Positions 17,254-26,405 of a DNA stretch of 64,000 nt are shown here, in pieces (within the stretch, counting starts at the first letter, position 1; each line of letters begins with the position of its first letter). Both the position numbers and the translations under genes were made by a program. This DNA comes from JAYFQE01 sp034927345. GTDB lineage: Bacteria > Bacillota > Clostridia > Saccharofermentanales > UBA5734. The notes under the pieces were generated by a model. The model worked only from the letters and a program-made list of their open reading frames with translations. It was not told where the DNA came from and did no database searches. The DNA lies in contig JAYFQE010000002.1 of the NCBI GenBank assembly GCA_034927345.1, positions 372,001 through 436,000 of the forward strand, read 5' to 3'.

Positions 17254-18094
17254 AACCACGATCCAGGCATCGCTGTGCCCGCTCACGATTTTTGCCGCCT
17301 AAAGCCAGCTGTTCCTTCAGAAAATTCGGATGCTCCGCTAAAAATGTCCGCTCGTAAAGCTCCGGATTCTCGATAAATTGTTTAATCTGAGTATCCTGCT
17401 CCGAGCTGATCAATCCTGATTGGCAGGCGCAGTCAAAGAACGCCGGACTAACCAAAACCAGGGATAAAAGCTCGGTCCCGAGTTCGGCCAGCTTCTCACG
17501 GCCACCCTGGTCGCGGTCGATAATGACCAGCGTTGACGGCATGACAGCGCCGAGGCGATGAATTGCCGGCAGCCAGGCCCGGGTATAACTGGAGGCTTCT
17601 GTAACCAGATCCGCCAGATGCGTTGCCGTCTGTCCTACCAGTTCACGGTCAGACAAAAGGTAATGAGCGGAGAATCCGGCGGTACTGTATATCGCGGTAC
17701 CATCCTTCATGATGCTGACATGCGGTTTATCGAGTAAAAGCGCGGCAGGTACGGAAAAGAAAAAATCTCTTCTTTCACCGCCGGAAATAAAGTCGCCGGT
17801 TCCTTCAGACAGACGGCCGACAACCTGATCCATCAGCCGGTGATAAATGGGATTGGTCAGATACTGACGCCAGACCGCTTTCGCCAGTTGTCCCGGCAAG
17901 GCCAGAGGATTCGGAGAAAGCTCATCGATCAAAGACAGTAAAACCTGCGCTTCCTGTTCGCCGCCATAAAGAAAATGCGTATTGATATAATAAGGGCCCA
18001 GAGCGCCTGATGTATACCAAAAAGGCTGGTCAGCCGGAGCAACCCGGATGGCCCGGGTCGTAAAGAGATTTTGAACAAGCTCATCCTGAAGCAT
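17237..18094 (-). CDS. divergent orotate phosphoribosyltransferase-like protein
   Basis: This 285-residue protein has the OPRTase N-terminal pattern YTSGALGPYYINTHFLYG, corresponding to the substrate loop (S-G-x-x-S/G-P-Y-Y). In place of the classical PRPP loop it has STLVIIDRDQGGREKL. A D-R-x-Q-G-G version of this loop occurs, as far as I recall, in some UMP synthase-type OPRTases. FISGGERRDFFFSVPAA and KPHVSIMKDG fit the middle of the fold. It is longer than bacterial PyrE (about 210 residues), with extra residues in the first third and at the end. It is the last of the pyr genes and no canonical pyrE is present, so it probably makes OMP from orotate. An OPRTase-like protein of other specificity is possible. 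Confidence 0.65.
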   Translation of the reverse strand: MLQDELVQNLFTTRAIRVAPADQPFWYTSGALGPYYINTHFLYGGEQEAQVLLSLIDELSPNPLALPGQLAKAVWRQYLTNPIYHRLMDQVVGRLSEGTGDFISGGERRDFFFSVPAALLLDKPHVSIMKDGTAIYSTAGFSAHYLLSDRELVGQTATHLADLVTEASSYTRAWLPAIHRLGAVMPSTLVIIDRDQGGREKLAELGTELLSLVLVSPAFFDCACQSGLISSEQDTQIKQFIENPELYERTFLAEHPNFLKEQLALGGKNRERAQRCLDRGYGSVR

Positions 18095-18186
18095 GAAGCA
18101 TTCTTCCTTTCAAACAAGCCTTGATCAGAAAAGTCAAGACCTGTTTTCAGTTTATCAGATAAGACAAAGCCTGTAAAATCGAATGA

Positions 18187-19095
18187 TCACCATAAATTCA
18201 AGGTTCCGGTATAGTCTGAAAACGCCGTTACATGATCTTCCTCAGCTAAATCCGTCATTTGTTTAAGGATGTCCTGACAGGCTGTCGGGCTGATCAGGTT
18301 GGCAGAACCGATTTCCACCGCACTGGCGCCCGCAATCAAGAATTCCAGAGCATCACTGCCGTTCATGATTCCTCCGACACCAATAACGGGGATTTTAACG
18401 GCTTGATAAACTTCCGACACCATCCGCAAGGCAACCGGCTTAATCGCCGGACCTGAAAGGCCGCCGGTATTATTACGCAAGACAGGACGGCGCGTACGCC
18501 GGTCGATGACCATGCCCAGAAGCGTATTGATTAAAACAACGGCGTCGGCGCCGCCTGCTTCAGCAGCGCGGGCCATATCGCCGATGCTGGTGACATTGGG
18601 TGTCAATTTTGCCCATAATGGCTTTTTCGTCATTTGCCTGGCTTGCGATACCAAGCGTTCGATTTGTTTTCCATCGCTGCCGATCGACATGCAACCCTCG
18701 CGGACATTGGGGCAAGACAGATTCAACTCGATGGCGTCGACAGCCGTTCGATCCAGCTGCCGGCAAAGCTCCAGATAATCCTCGGCATGATGACCGGCTA
18801 CATTGACAATGACCGAACAGCCCAACCGGGTCATAAAGGGCAGCTCGTCAGCTAAAAATACCGCCAGGCCAGGATTTTGCAAGCCGACACTGTTTAACAG
18901 GCCGCTTGCCGTTTCAGCGACACGCGGCGTTTGATTGCCCAGACGCGGTTTCAGGGTCAGCCCTTTAGAACAAATGCCGCCCAGGAGGGACAAGTCCTGC
19001 CAGGCGGCCATTTCACGGCCGAAACCGAACGTTCCTGACGCGGCGACGACCGGATTTTTCAATTTCAGGGGTCCTATTTGCACATCCTGTTTCAC
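18187..19095 (-). CDS. pyrD: dihydroorotate dehydrogenase, type 1B catalytic subunit
   Basis: PyrD oxidises dihydroorotate to orotate with FMN. Type 1B enzymes pass the electrons through PyrK to NAD. Recognisable blocks are KNPVVAASGTFGFG, INLSCPNVREG (with the conserved Asn and Cys near the active site), LWAKLTPNV, ADAVVLINT and IPVIGVGGIMNG. I place the start at GTG 19095: it overlaps the pyrK stop as GTGA and follows GAGGAGG with 7 bases between. The longer frame to 19248 only duplicates pyrK sequence. The resulting 302 residues are normal for this class. Confidence 0.95.
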   Translation of the reverse strand: MKQDVQIGPLKLKNPVVAASGTFGFGREMAAWQDLSLLGGICSKGLTLKPRLGNQTPRVAETASGLLNSVGLQNPGLAVFLADELPFMTRLGCSVIVNVAGHHAEDYLELCRQLDRTAVDAIELNLSCPNVREGCMSIGSDGKQIERLVSQARQMTKKPLWAKLTPNVTSIGDMARAAEAGGADAVVLINTLLGMVIDRRTRRPVLRNNTGGLSGPAIKPVALRMVSEVYQAVKIPVIGVGGIMNGSDALEFLIAGASAVEIGSANLISPTACQDILKQMTDLAEEDHVTAFSDYTGTLNLW

Positions 19096-19910
19096 CAGAC
19101 AACCTCCTCGGCTTGAAAAACCGGGCCTTCGACACAGCAGCGCAGATGGCGCACGTCCCTGCCCTCCTGCTCTGCTTTTATCCGGCAGACACAGACCAGA
19201 CAGACGCCGACACCGCAGGCCATGCGTTCTTCCAGGGACACCTGGCACGGCAGTTTGTGAGCCCCGGCCAGCTCCGCCACGGCCTGCATCATTGGTTTAG
19301 GGCCGCACGCGAGAACGACTGTGCCGTCAACAGGCGGCAAAGTCTGCAGCAATTGACGCAATGCCTGCGCCGCGTTGCCGGGAATGTCCATGTCCCCCAG
19401 ATCGGAAGCAAATAGCGTTTTGCAGCCGAGGCGAGAATAATCTTCCGTAATGACACTCTCGTCCAGCGACCGATAACCGCAAACCGCATATGATTCGATC
19501 GCCTGCTCCCGGCATGCCTGCTGGACAAAATGCAGGGGGAAAACGCCGCTGCCGCCGCCTACCGTGATGACCCGGCGATATCCATCCAATGAAAAGCCAT
19601 GGCCAAGCGGACCGAGGACCGACAGACAGCTGCCGGCTTGGCATTCGGACAGCCAGCGGCTGCCGTCGCCCTGGATGCGGATGCCCAGGCTGATCAGCCC
19701 GGCCGATCGCTCGACCGACATGATTCCGAAAGGGCGGCGCAGAAAATGATTGCAGCTGAGATGGACAAACTGGCCCGGCTGAGCCTGGACGCAGATTTCC
19801 GGCGCTGCCAGCGTCAGGACAAAAGCCTGGCTGTTCAGCCGCCGGTTGCTCTCGATCCGGGCTTGATATTCAATCCTCTGATGTTCCAAACCTCGGCCGC
19901 CTTTCATCAC
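19092..19910 (-). CDS. pyrK: dihydroorotate dehydrogenase electron transfer subunit PyrK
   Basis: PyrK carries FAD and a [2Fe-2S] cluster and couples PyrD to NAD reduction. The flavin-binding part has RRPFGIMSVE, the nucleotide part VITVGGGSGVFPLHFV, and the cluster cysteines lie in ERMACGVGVCLVCVCRI with a last Cys in RCCVEGPVF. The first codon is GTG 19910 (GTG-ATG), overlapping the carB stop by 4 bases; ATG 19907 is equally possible. The end overlaps the pyrD start, in line with the obligatory 1:1 complex of the two proteins. Confidence 0.95.
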   Translation of the reverse strand: MMKGGRGLEHQRIEYQARIESNRRLNSQAFVLTLAAPEICVQAQPGQFVHLSCNHFLRRPFGIMSVERSAGLISLGIRIQGDGSRWLSECQAGSCLSVLGPLGHGFSLDGYRRVITVGGGSGVFPLHFVQQACREQAIESYAVCGYRSLDESVITEDYSRLGCKTLFASDLGDMDIPGNAAQALRQLLQTLPPVDGTVVLACGPKPMMQAVAELAGAHKLPCQVSLEERMACGVGVCLVCVCRIKAEQEGRDVRHLRCCVEGPVFQAEEVVW

Positions 19911-22900
19911 TTTTTCAGCATATCGTTCTGCATAGGCATTTCATTCATCGGCAGATGATTCTGACGCGTTTTCCGGACTATTTCCGCAAAAACGCTGATT
20001 TCATAAGGATGCAGATCAGCCGGTTTCAGATCGCGAACCAGACATTCGACGACGGCCACCAGGGTATCCAAAGCAGTCAGGGTGGCAATGCCATGCTCGA
20101 TGGCCCGCCGGCGCAGCTTGAAACCATTGGCGCCGGTTATCCGGCCGCTGGGGGTTTCGGTGTTGATGAGCAGGCTGATTTTACCGGAATCAATCAGATC
20201 AATGACCTGCGGATGGCCTTCTTCCACTTTCCGCACCGCGTTGCAGGGTATCCCGTGTTTGATGAGGTAGTTGGCCGTACCGCCGGTTCCGAATAATTCG
20301 AAGCCCAGGCTGAACAATTTGGAAGCCAGAGGTACCAGATCCGGTTTATCGCTGTCTCTGACCGTCATCAAAATGCCGCTGCCCTTTTGGGGAAATTTGA
20401 AACCGGAGGCCAGGATTGCCTTGTACATGGCTTCTCCGTATTGGGTAGACAAGCCCAGAACTTCGCCGGTGCTCTTCATTTCCGGTCCCAGGCTGGTGTC
20501 GACATCATGCAGTTTTTCAAAGGAGAAAACCGGCGCCTTGATGGCATACACGGCCGGATAACGGGCATAGAGCCCCGTACCATATGGGAAATCGCTTAAT
20601 TTGGCGCCCAGCATGATCCGAGTCGCCAGATTGACGATCGGTATGCCGGTTACTTTGCTGATATAAGGGACGGTACGCGAGGAACGTGGATTGACCTCGA
20701 TGACATAGATCTCATCATTAAACAAGATAAACTGGATGTTGATCAGTCCGATCACCTGGAGCGAACGGGCCAGTTTTATCGTATGGTCGATAATAATCTC
20801 CCGGATCCGGTCAGGAATGTAGGCCGGAAAAATCGAGATAGAATCGCCGGAATGGATGCCGGCCCGCTCCAGATGCTCCATGATGCCGGGGATCAGTACC
20901 TGTTCGCCGTCGGAAACGGCGTCAACTTCAAGTTCGACGCCCATCAGGTATTTGTCGACCAATATCGGATGCTCCTGTTCGACCAGATTGATAATCCGCA
21001 TATATTCGACCATTTCTTCATCGCCGTAAACGATAGCCATGCCCTGGCCGCCTAAAACATACGAAGGCCGGACCAGGACGGGATAACCCAGCGCAGCGGC
21101 TGCCTCCAGGGCTTGTTCGGCAGTGAACACCGTTGTTCCTTTCGGCCGTTTGATGTGGCATTGTTCGAGAATCGCGTCGAAACGCTGCCGGTCTTCGGCC
21201 TCGTCAACATGATCGGCGGAAGTACCGAAAATGGGCAGCCCCATGTCGGATACCGCCTTGATCAGCTTGATTGCAGTCTGGCCGCCGAATTGGCAGATCG
21301 CGCCGGCCGGTTTTTCCAGCTCGATAATGGCGCGGACATCATCGGCAGTCAGCGGTTCGAAATACAGACGGTCGGAGGTGTCAAAATCGGTTGAGACGGT
21401 TTCCGGGTTATTGTTGGCGATAATCGCTTCATATCCCATCTCGCGCAGCGCCCAAACCGAATGAACTGAACAATAATCAAATTCGATACCCTGTCCGATC
21501 CGGATCGGTCCGGAGCCTAATACCAGAACTTTTGGCCGGTTGCTGGGTATCGCTTCATTATCCATATCGAAGGTTGAATAAAAATAAGGCGTTACCGCTT
21601 TGTATTCTCCAGCGCAGGTATCAACCATTTTATAGGTATGCCGTAAACCCAGACGGCGGCGGGCTTCGTAAACCGTTTCCCGCGGCATCCCGCTAAGACG
21701 GGAAATCCAGGTGTCGGTGAATCCCTGATGCACGGCCCGGGTCAGGAGAACATCGTCCGGCGCCGGATTCCTGGCCAGAGCCTCTTCTGTCTGCACCAGA
21801 TGCAGGATCTTTTCCAGAAAATACTTATCGATCATGGTTTCTCGGTAAATTTCATCCAGGGCGAAACCGCGGCGCAAGGCTTCAGCCAGGGCAAACAACC
21901 GCATATCGTCGGCCTGGCGGATCCGCGGCCAAAGCTGTTCATCGCTCAAGGCCTGAATAGACGGCACTTTCAAGCCAAGAAGGCCCAATTCCAGAGAACG
22001 GATGGCTTTCATCAGCGACGCTTCGAAAGTATTGGCAATCGCCATGACTTCGCCGGTTGCTTTCATCTGGGTACCGAGCGTCCGTTTGGCCTGGACGAAT
22101 TTGTCAAAGGGCCATTTCGGGATCTTGGTTACGATATAGTCGACCGCCGGTTCAAAACAGGCGCTGGTGGTGCCGGTTACCGCATTGGGAATTTCATCCA
22201 GGCTGTAGCCGACGGCAATCCGGGCCGCAACTTTGGCGATGGGATAACCGGTCGCTTTCGAAGCCAGGGCCGATGAGCGCGACAAACGCGGGTTAACTTC
22301 GATCACCGCGTATTCGGCGCTGGTCGGATGTTGGGCGAACTGCACATTGCAGCCGCCGACAATGCCCAGCTCAGCAACGATCTTCAGCGCCGCGCTGCGC
22401 ATCTTCTGGTACTCCAGATCAGTCAGCGTCTGCGCCGGCGCGACAACGATCGAATCGCCGGTATGAACGCCGACCGGATCCAGGTTTTCCATACTGCAGA
22501 TCGTTATGGCGTTGCCTTTAGCATCGCGGACCGCCTCGAATTCGATTTCCTTCCAACCCGCAATACTGCGCTCGATCAGAACCTGATGAACCCGGCTTAC
22601 CGCCAGGCCGTTGGCTGCGATTTCACTCAGCGCCTCACGGTCTGCCGCAATGCCGCCGCCGGTGCCGCCGAGGGTAAAGGCCGGCCGGACAATGACCGGA
22701 TATCCGATCTCATCGGCCAGCTGGAGACATTCGTCCAGGTTGTTGGCCGTCCCGGAAGGGATGCAGGGTTCATTGATGCGCATCATCGCAGCCCTGAATT
22801 CTTCCCGGTCCTCGCCCATCTTAATACCCGATGCCGGCGTACCTAAAAGCTGGATTCCCTGTTTTTCCAAAAAACCGTTTTCCGATAACTCCATGGCAAA

Positions 22901-23191
22901 GTTGAGGCCGGTTTGCCCACCCAGTGTAGCCAGCAGTCCGTCGATTTTCTCTTCCAGCAGCAGATTCTGTATGACATCCAGCTGGAGGGGTTCCAGGTAA
23001 ACTTTGTCAGCCATATTGGAATCGGTCATGATTGTCGCCGGATTGCTGTTAACCAGGATCACCTCATAGCCATCGGCTTTCAGGGCACGGCAGGCTTGCG
23101 TTCCTGCATAGTCAAATTCAGCGGCCTGGCCGATGATAATGGGCCCGGATCCAATGACCATGACTTTCCTGATATCCGTTCTTCTTGGCAT
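19907..23191 (-). CDS. carB: carbamoyl-phosphate synthase large subunit
   Basis: CarB makes carbamoyl phosphate from bicarbonate, ammonia and two ATP, the entry to both pyrimidine and arginine synthesis. The two homologous ATP-grasp halves begin with VMVIGSGPIIIGQAAEFDYA and VLVLGSGPIRIGQGIEFDY. The C-terminal MGS-like regulatory domain (SLGFELFGTGGTANYLIKHG) is complete. The length of 1094 residues is normal. AAAGGAGC precedes the ATG. Unlike most pyr operons there is no carA immediately upstream, so the glutaminase subunit must come from elsewhere. The gene appears to have its own promoter with ARG-box-like operators. Confidence 0.97.
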   Translation of the reverse strand: MPRRTDIRKVMVIGSGPIIIGQAAEFDYAGTQACRALKADGYEVILVNSNPATIMTDSNMADKVYLEPLQLDVIQNLLLEEKIDGLLATLGGQTGLNFAMELSENGFLEKQGIQLLGTPASGIKMGEDREEFRAAMMRINEPCIPSGTANNLDECLQLADEIGYPVIVRPAFTLGGTGGGIAADREALSEIAANGLAVSRVHQVLIERSIAGWKEIEFEAVRDAKGNAITICSMENLDPVGVHTGDSIVVAPAQTLTDLEYQKMRSAALKIVAELGIVGGCNVQFAQHPTSAEYAVIEVNPRLSRSSALASKATGYPIAKVAARIAVGYSLDEIPNAVTGTTSACFEPAVDYIVTKIPKWPFDKFVQAKRTLGTQMKATGEVMAIANTFEASLMKAIRSLELGLLGLKVPSIQALSDEQLWPRIRQADDMRLFALAEALRRGFALDEIYRETMIDKYFLEKILHLVQTEEALARNPAPDDVLLTRAVHQGFTDTWISRLSGMPRETVYEARRRLGLRHTYKMVDTCAGEYKAVTPYFYSTFDMDNEAIPSNRPKVLVLGSGPIRIGQGIEFDYCSVHSVWALREMGYEAIIANNNPETVSTDFDTSDRLYFEPLTADDVRAIIELEKPAGAICQFGGQTAIKLIKAVSDMGLPIFGTSADHVDEAEDRQRFDAILEQCHIKRPKGTTVFTAEQALEAAAALGYPVLVRPSYVLGGQGMAIVYGDEEMVEYMRIINLVEQEHPILVDKYLMGVELEVDAVSDGEQVLIPGIMEHLERAGIHSGDSISIFPAYIPDRIREIIIDHTIKLARSLQVIGLINIQFILFNDEIYVIEVNPRSSRTVPYISKVTGIPIVNLATRIMLGAKLSDFPYGTGLYARYPAVYAIKAPVFSFEKLHDVDTSLGPEMKSTGEVLGLSTQYGEAMYKAILASGFKFPQKGSGILMTVRDSDKPDLVPLASKLFSLGFELFGTGGTANYLIKHGIPCNAVRKVEEGHPQVIDLIDSGKISLLINTETPSGRITGANGFKLRRRAIEHGIATLTALDTLVAVVECLVRDLKPADLHPYEISVFAEIVRKTRQNHLPMNEMPMQNDMLKK

Positions 23192-23203
23192 ATTTGTGCT
23201 CCT

Positions 23204-23241
23204 TTTGTATATTTATACATTGTTGTAAATATTTATGCATT
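23204..23241. promoter_or_regulatory. two ARG-box-like palindromes, candidate ArgR operator for carB
   Basis: Two AT-rich, nearly palindromic 18-base sites lie at 23204-23221 and 23224-23241, centres 20 bases apart. Their cores are TGTATATTTATACA and TAAATATTTATGCA. They fit the TGAAT-W4-ATTCA pattern of ARG boxes with two mismatches each, and the tandem spacing is that of ArgR hexamer operators. They sit between a consensus-like promoter and the carB start. An argR gene is in this window at 55001-55477. Confidence 0.6.
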
Positions 23242-23250
23242 TTAGCCATC

Positions 23251-23280
23251 ATTATACACTAGATGCCGCTCTTCTTTCAA
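23251..23280 (-). promoter_or_regulatory. internal promoter for carB-pyrK-pyrD, inside the end of pyrF
   Basis: On the minus strand TTGAAA (23275-23280, 5/6) and TATAAT (23251-23256, 6/6) are separated by 18 bases. The -10 box contains the pyrF stop codon. The predicted start of transcription is about 50 bases before the carB ATG, and the ARG-box-like sites lie directly downstream of it. Confidence 0.65.
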
Positions 23281-24202
23281 GAGCTTGCCGCAGATCATTT
23301 TTCATGCTGATCGCCTCTTGGCGGGCAGCCAAATCAAACTGCTCGATCGGCAGGTTATGTTTTTTCCAGGCGTTCATCATACTTCGTGAGGCATTAACCA
23401 GCGCACCGCCGCCGTCCGGACCAAAGCTGCAGACCGCGTCGTCGGCCGACGCGCCCTGAGCGCCGTATCCCGGCACCAAAATCAAGGTCTGCGGCATAAG
23501 CCGGCGCAGCCGGGCCGCTTGCAAAGGCCAGGTCGCTCCGACGACGGCGCCGACCGACGAATATCCACTTTCGCCGATATAGGGCTTTCCCCAGGCAGCG
23601 ACGTGATCGGCCATGGCTTCAAAAACCGTACGGCCATCGGACAGGATTAAATCCTGCAGATCGCCGGCCGATGGATTCGAGGTCCGAACCAGGATGAACA
23701 CGCCTTTGCCGGCCTCGCCGCAAAAATCCAGAAAAGGCCGGACACCGTCAAGGCCAAGATAGGCATTAACCGTGATCGCGTCGGCATCAAAAGCAGCTTG
23801 TTCCGTACCGTCGATCAATCTGGCGCTGCCCAGATAGGCTTTGGCATACGCGCCGGCCGTGCTGCCGATGTCGTTGCGTTTGGCGTCGGCAATAACCAGC
23901 ATATCTTTTTTATGAGCGTACTGAATCGTTTGGCGCAGCGCTTCCAGGCCATGCGGGCCATATTGCTCATAATAGGCCAATTGAAGCTTGACCGCCGGAA
24001 TCAAATCAGCCGTGCTGTCAATCAGGCGGCGGTTGAATTCATAAAGCGCCAGGCCGGATGCCAGGCCGGCGTCGCCGCACTGGTCTTTAAAATAATCGAT
24101 TATACTGTCCGGAATATACTCCAGAACCGGATCCAGGCCCAGGACGGTCGGGTTGCCGGTTTGGCAGACTTTATCCGCCAGATGGTCAGCAAAATGTGTC
24201 AT
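23252..24202 (-). CDS. pyrF: orotidine 5'-phosphate decarboxylase, long (type 2) form
   Basis: PyrF decarboxylates OMP to UMP, the last step of the pathway. The catalytic Asp-x-Lys-x-x-Asp pattern is in LVIADAKRNDIGSTAGAYA. The long type 2 subfamily is shown by the N-terminal VLGLDPVLEYIP block and by FDADAITVNAYLGLDGVRPF. ILVPGYGAQGASADD is the phosphate-binding end. The ATG at 24202 has GGAGG upstream and overlaps the end of pyrC by 17 bases. The stop codon lies within the -10 box of the downstream carB promoter. Confidence 0.95.
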   Translation of the reverse strand: MTHFADHLADKVCQTGNPTVLGLDPVLEYIPDSIIDYFKDQCGDAGLASGLALYEFNRRLIDSTADLIPAVKLQLAYYEQYGPHGLEALRQTIQYAHKKDMLVIADAKRNDIGSTAGAYAKAYLGSARLIDGTEQAAFDADAITVNAYLGLDGVRPFLDFCGEAGKGVFILVRTSNPSAGDLQDLILSDGRTVFEAMADHVAAWGKPYIGESGYSSVGAVVGATWPLQAARLRRLMPQTLILVPGYGAQGASADDAVCSFGPDGGGALVNASRSMMNAWKKHNLPIEQFDLAARQEAISMKNDLRQALERRAASSV

Positions 24203-25475
24203 AGGTCATCCTCCCTGCGCAAAATGTCCCCCGGACTTTCCCATATAATTCCCAATCCTGATAAGGCGTATTGCGGGAACGTGACGCCATCTGATTCTTG
24301 TCGAACCGGAACAGATGATCCAGATCAACTAAAACAAGGTCAGCCGGCCGGCCCGGCTGCAAAGTCCCGGTCGGCTGCCGCAGCAAGCGGGCCGGATTGG
24401 TCGTCATGGTCCGCAGCCAGGCAGTCAGGCTGAGCTTGCCTGGACGGACCAGAAAAGTATAGCCAAGCGGCAGGGCTGTTTCAAAACCGACGATGCCATT
24501 GTTAGCCAGGGCAAATTCCAATTCCTTTTCATCCTGGTGATGCGGCGCGTGATCGGTGGCGATCAAGTCGATTGTTCCGTCGGCCAATCCTTCGATAATG
24601 GCAGCGACGTCATCAGCGGTTCGCAAAGGCGGATTCATTTTGGCCTGTGTATTAAAGCCACGGCAATCGGCCTCGGTCAAGGTGAAATAATGCGGGCAAG
24701 TCTCCGCCGTGACCTTGACGCCGCGCGCTTTAGCCTCGCGGATGATCCGCACGGACCGGCGGCAGCTGATATGCGCCAGATGAACCGGTATCTGCAGGTA
24801 TTCTGCCAGCAGGCAGTCCCGGGCCGCCATCACGGATTCGGCAAGGTCCGGTATACCGCGCAGGCCGAGCATCGTCGACCAGGCACCTTCGTTCATCTGG
24901 CCGTCGGCAGCCAGACTGAGATCTTCACAATGGGATATGACCGTCAGGCCAAATTGGCTGGCGTAAAGCATGGCTTTGCGCATCAGATCGGCTTCGGCAA
25001 CCGGATGGCCGTCATCAGATATCGCCACGGCGCCGGCTTCAGCCATCAGGCCGATCTCCGCCAGTTCTTTACCCTGCTGCCCTTTACTGACGGCGCCGAT
25101 CGGCAAAACCCTGGCGAAACCGGAACGTTCGGCTTTCTCAAGGATATAGCGGACTAATGCGGCATGATCGCATACCGGTTTGGTATTAGGCATGCAGGCG
25201 ACTGTGCTGAAGCCGCCGTGCGCCGCGCTCAGCGTACCGCTGATGATATCTTCTTTATATTCATAGCCCGGATCGCGCAGATGACAATGCGCATCAATCA
25301 AACCGGGAAAAACATAGAGTCCGCCGGCGTCAATGATCCGGTCCGGCGTCGCGCCGCCCCAGGTTTCCGGGTCGGCAAAAACGCCGTTCTCGATGATTAG
25401 CGGCCGTTTCTCCGGCTCCATGCCTGGTTCGGCGGACGGATCGACAACCAGGCCGTTCTCAATCAATATCTTCAT
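24186..25475 (-). CDS. pyrC: dihydroorotase (class I)
   Basis: PyrC cyclises carbamoyl aspartate to dihydroorotate. Zinc ligands appear in GLIDAHCHLRDPGYEYKED (His-x-His) and in VISHCEDLSLA, HLAHISCRRS and DLIATDHAPHH. This set defines the class I dihydroorotases of Gram-positive bacteria. The 429 residues are typical. The start overlaps the pyrB stop by 4 bases, as ATGA, and the end overlaps the start of pyrF. Confidence 0.95.
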   Translation of the reverse strand: MKILIENGLVVDPSAEPGMEPEKRPLIIENGVFADPETWGGATPDRIIDAGGLYVFPGLIDAHCHLRDPGYEYKEDIISGTLSAAHGGFSTVACMPNTKPVCDHAALVRYILEKAERSGFARVLPIGAVSKGQQGKELAEIGLMAEAGAVAISDDGHPVAEADLMRKAMLYASQFGLTVISHCEDLSLAADGQMNEGAWSTMLGLRGIPDLAESVMAARDCLLAEYLQIPVHLAHISCRRSVRIIREAKARGVKVTAETCPHYFTLTEADCRGFNTQAKMNPPLRTADDVAAIIEGLADGTIDLIATDHAPHHQDEKELEFALANNGIVGFETALPLGYTFLVRPGKLSLTAWLRTMTTNPARLLRQPTGTLQPGRPADLVLVDLDHLFRFDKNQMASRSRNTPYQDWELYGKVRGTFCAGRMTYDTFC

Positions 25476-26401
25476 GGATTGTTCCTCCTTGATGCCAGCA
25501 GATAGAGGACCGCCATCCGGATGGCGACGCCATTGGTGACCTGCTCTTGAATAGCCGACTGATCGCTGTCATAGACGATCGTCGGCATCTCGACGCCGTG
25601 ATTGCAGGGTCCCGGATGCATAATGATGGCGTCCGGCCGGGCCAATGCCAACGTCTTCTGATCAATGCTGAAAAAGCGGGCATATTCGCTGACCGAGGGA
25701 AACAAGGCTTTCTGCATCCGCTCAAGCTGGATGCGCAGTCCCATGACCACATCGGCGTCGCGGACGGCATCTTGCACCGTCGGGCAGACCAGCCCGCCCA
25801 TTTGCTCAAGACCGCGCGGCAGCAAAGTCGGCGGCGCGGCCAAACGAACTTCCGCGCCAACTTTGTTCAAGGCCCATAAATTGCTGCGGGCTACCCGGCT
25901 GTGCAGAATATCCCCGACAATCGCGACTTTCAAGCCCCGCAGGCGGCCTTTCTTCTCCCGCATGGTGAAAAGGTCCAGCAGCGCCTGGGTCGGATGCTCG
26001 TTCATGCCGTCGCCGGCATTGATGACCGATGCCCGGATCAGCGGGGCAACCTTGTGCGGAGCGCCGGATTGCGGATGGCGGATAACCAGAATATCGGTCG
26101 CCATCTGATCGATCGTCCGGGCGGTATCGATCAAAGATTCGCCTTTATTGACGCTGCTGCCGGATGATGAAACATTGGCAGCCGACGCGCCCATATATTT
26201 GGCAGCCATTTCAAAGGACAACCGGGTGCGGGTGCTGTTTTCATAAAAAAGCGTAATGACCGATTTACCCTGCAGATGGGCTGTTTTTTTACTGTTGGCA
26301 GTCAGAACATGCTTCATGGTTTCCGCCGTATCCAGGATTAACATGATTTCATCAGCCCTTAAATCCTGAATGCCTAAAAGATCTTTCCTGTCCAGTTGCA
26401 T
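25472..26401 (-). CDS. pyrB: aspartate carbamoyltransferase catalytic subunit
   Basis: PyrB joins carbamoyl phosphate and aspartate, the first committed step of pyrimidine synthesis. The carbamoyl phosphate site is FYENSTRTRLSFEMAAKYMG; VIRHPQSGAP, DGMNEHPTQALLDLFTM and IMHPGPCNHGVEMP complete the active site. The length from ATG 26401 is 309 residues, as in Bacillus. The frame also opens at a TTG at 26422, overlapping pyrR, but that adds only seven residues, and ATG 26401 has AAAGG about 9 bases upstream. No pyrI regulatory gene is present, which is normal for Firmicutes. Confidence 0.96.
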   Translation of the reverse strand: MQLDRKDLLGIQDLRADEIMLILDTAETMKHVLTANSKKTAHLQGKSVITLFYENSTRTRLSFEMAAKYMGASAANVSSSGSSVNKGESLIDTARTIDQMATDILVIRHPQSGAPHKVAPLIRASVINAGDGMNEHPTQALLDLFTMREKKGRLRGLKVAIVGDILHSRVARSNLWALNKVGAEVRLAAPPTLLPRGLEQMGGLVCPTVQDAVRDADVVMGLRIQLERMQKALFPSVSEYARFFSIDQKTLALARPDAIIMHPGPCNHGVEMPTIVYDSDQSAIQEQVTNGVAIRMAVLYLLASRRNNP

Positions 26402-26405
26402 AGGT

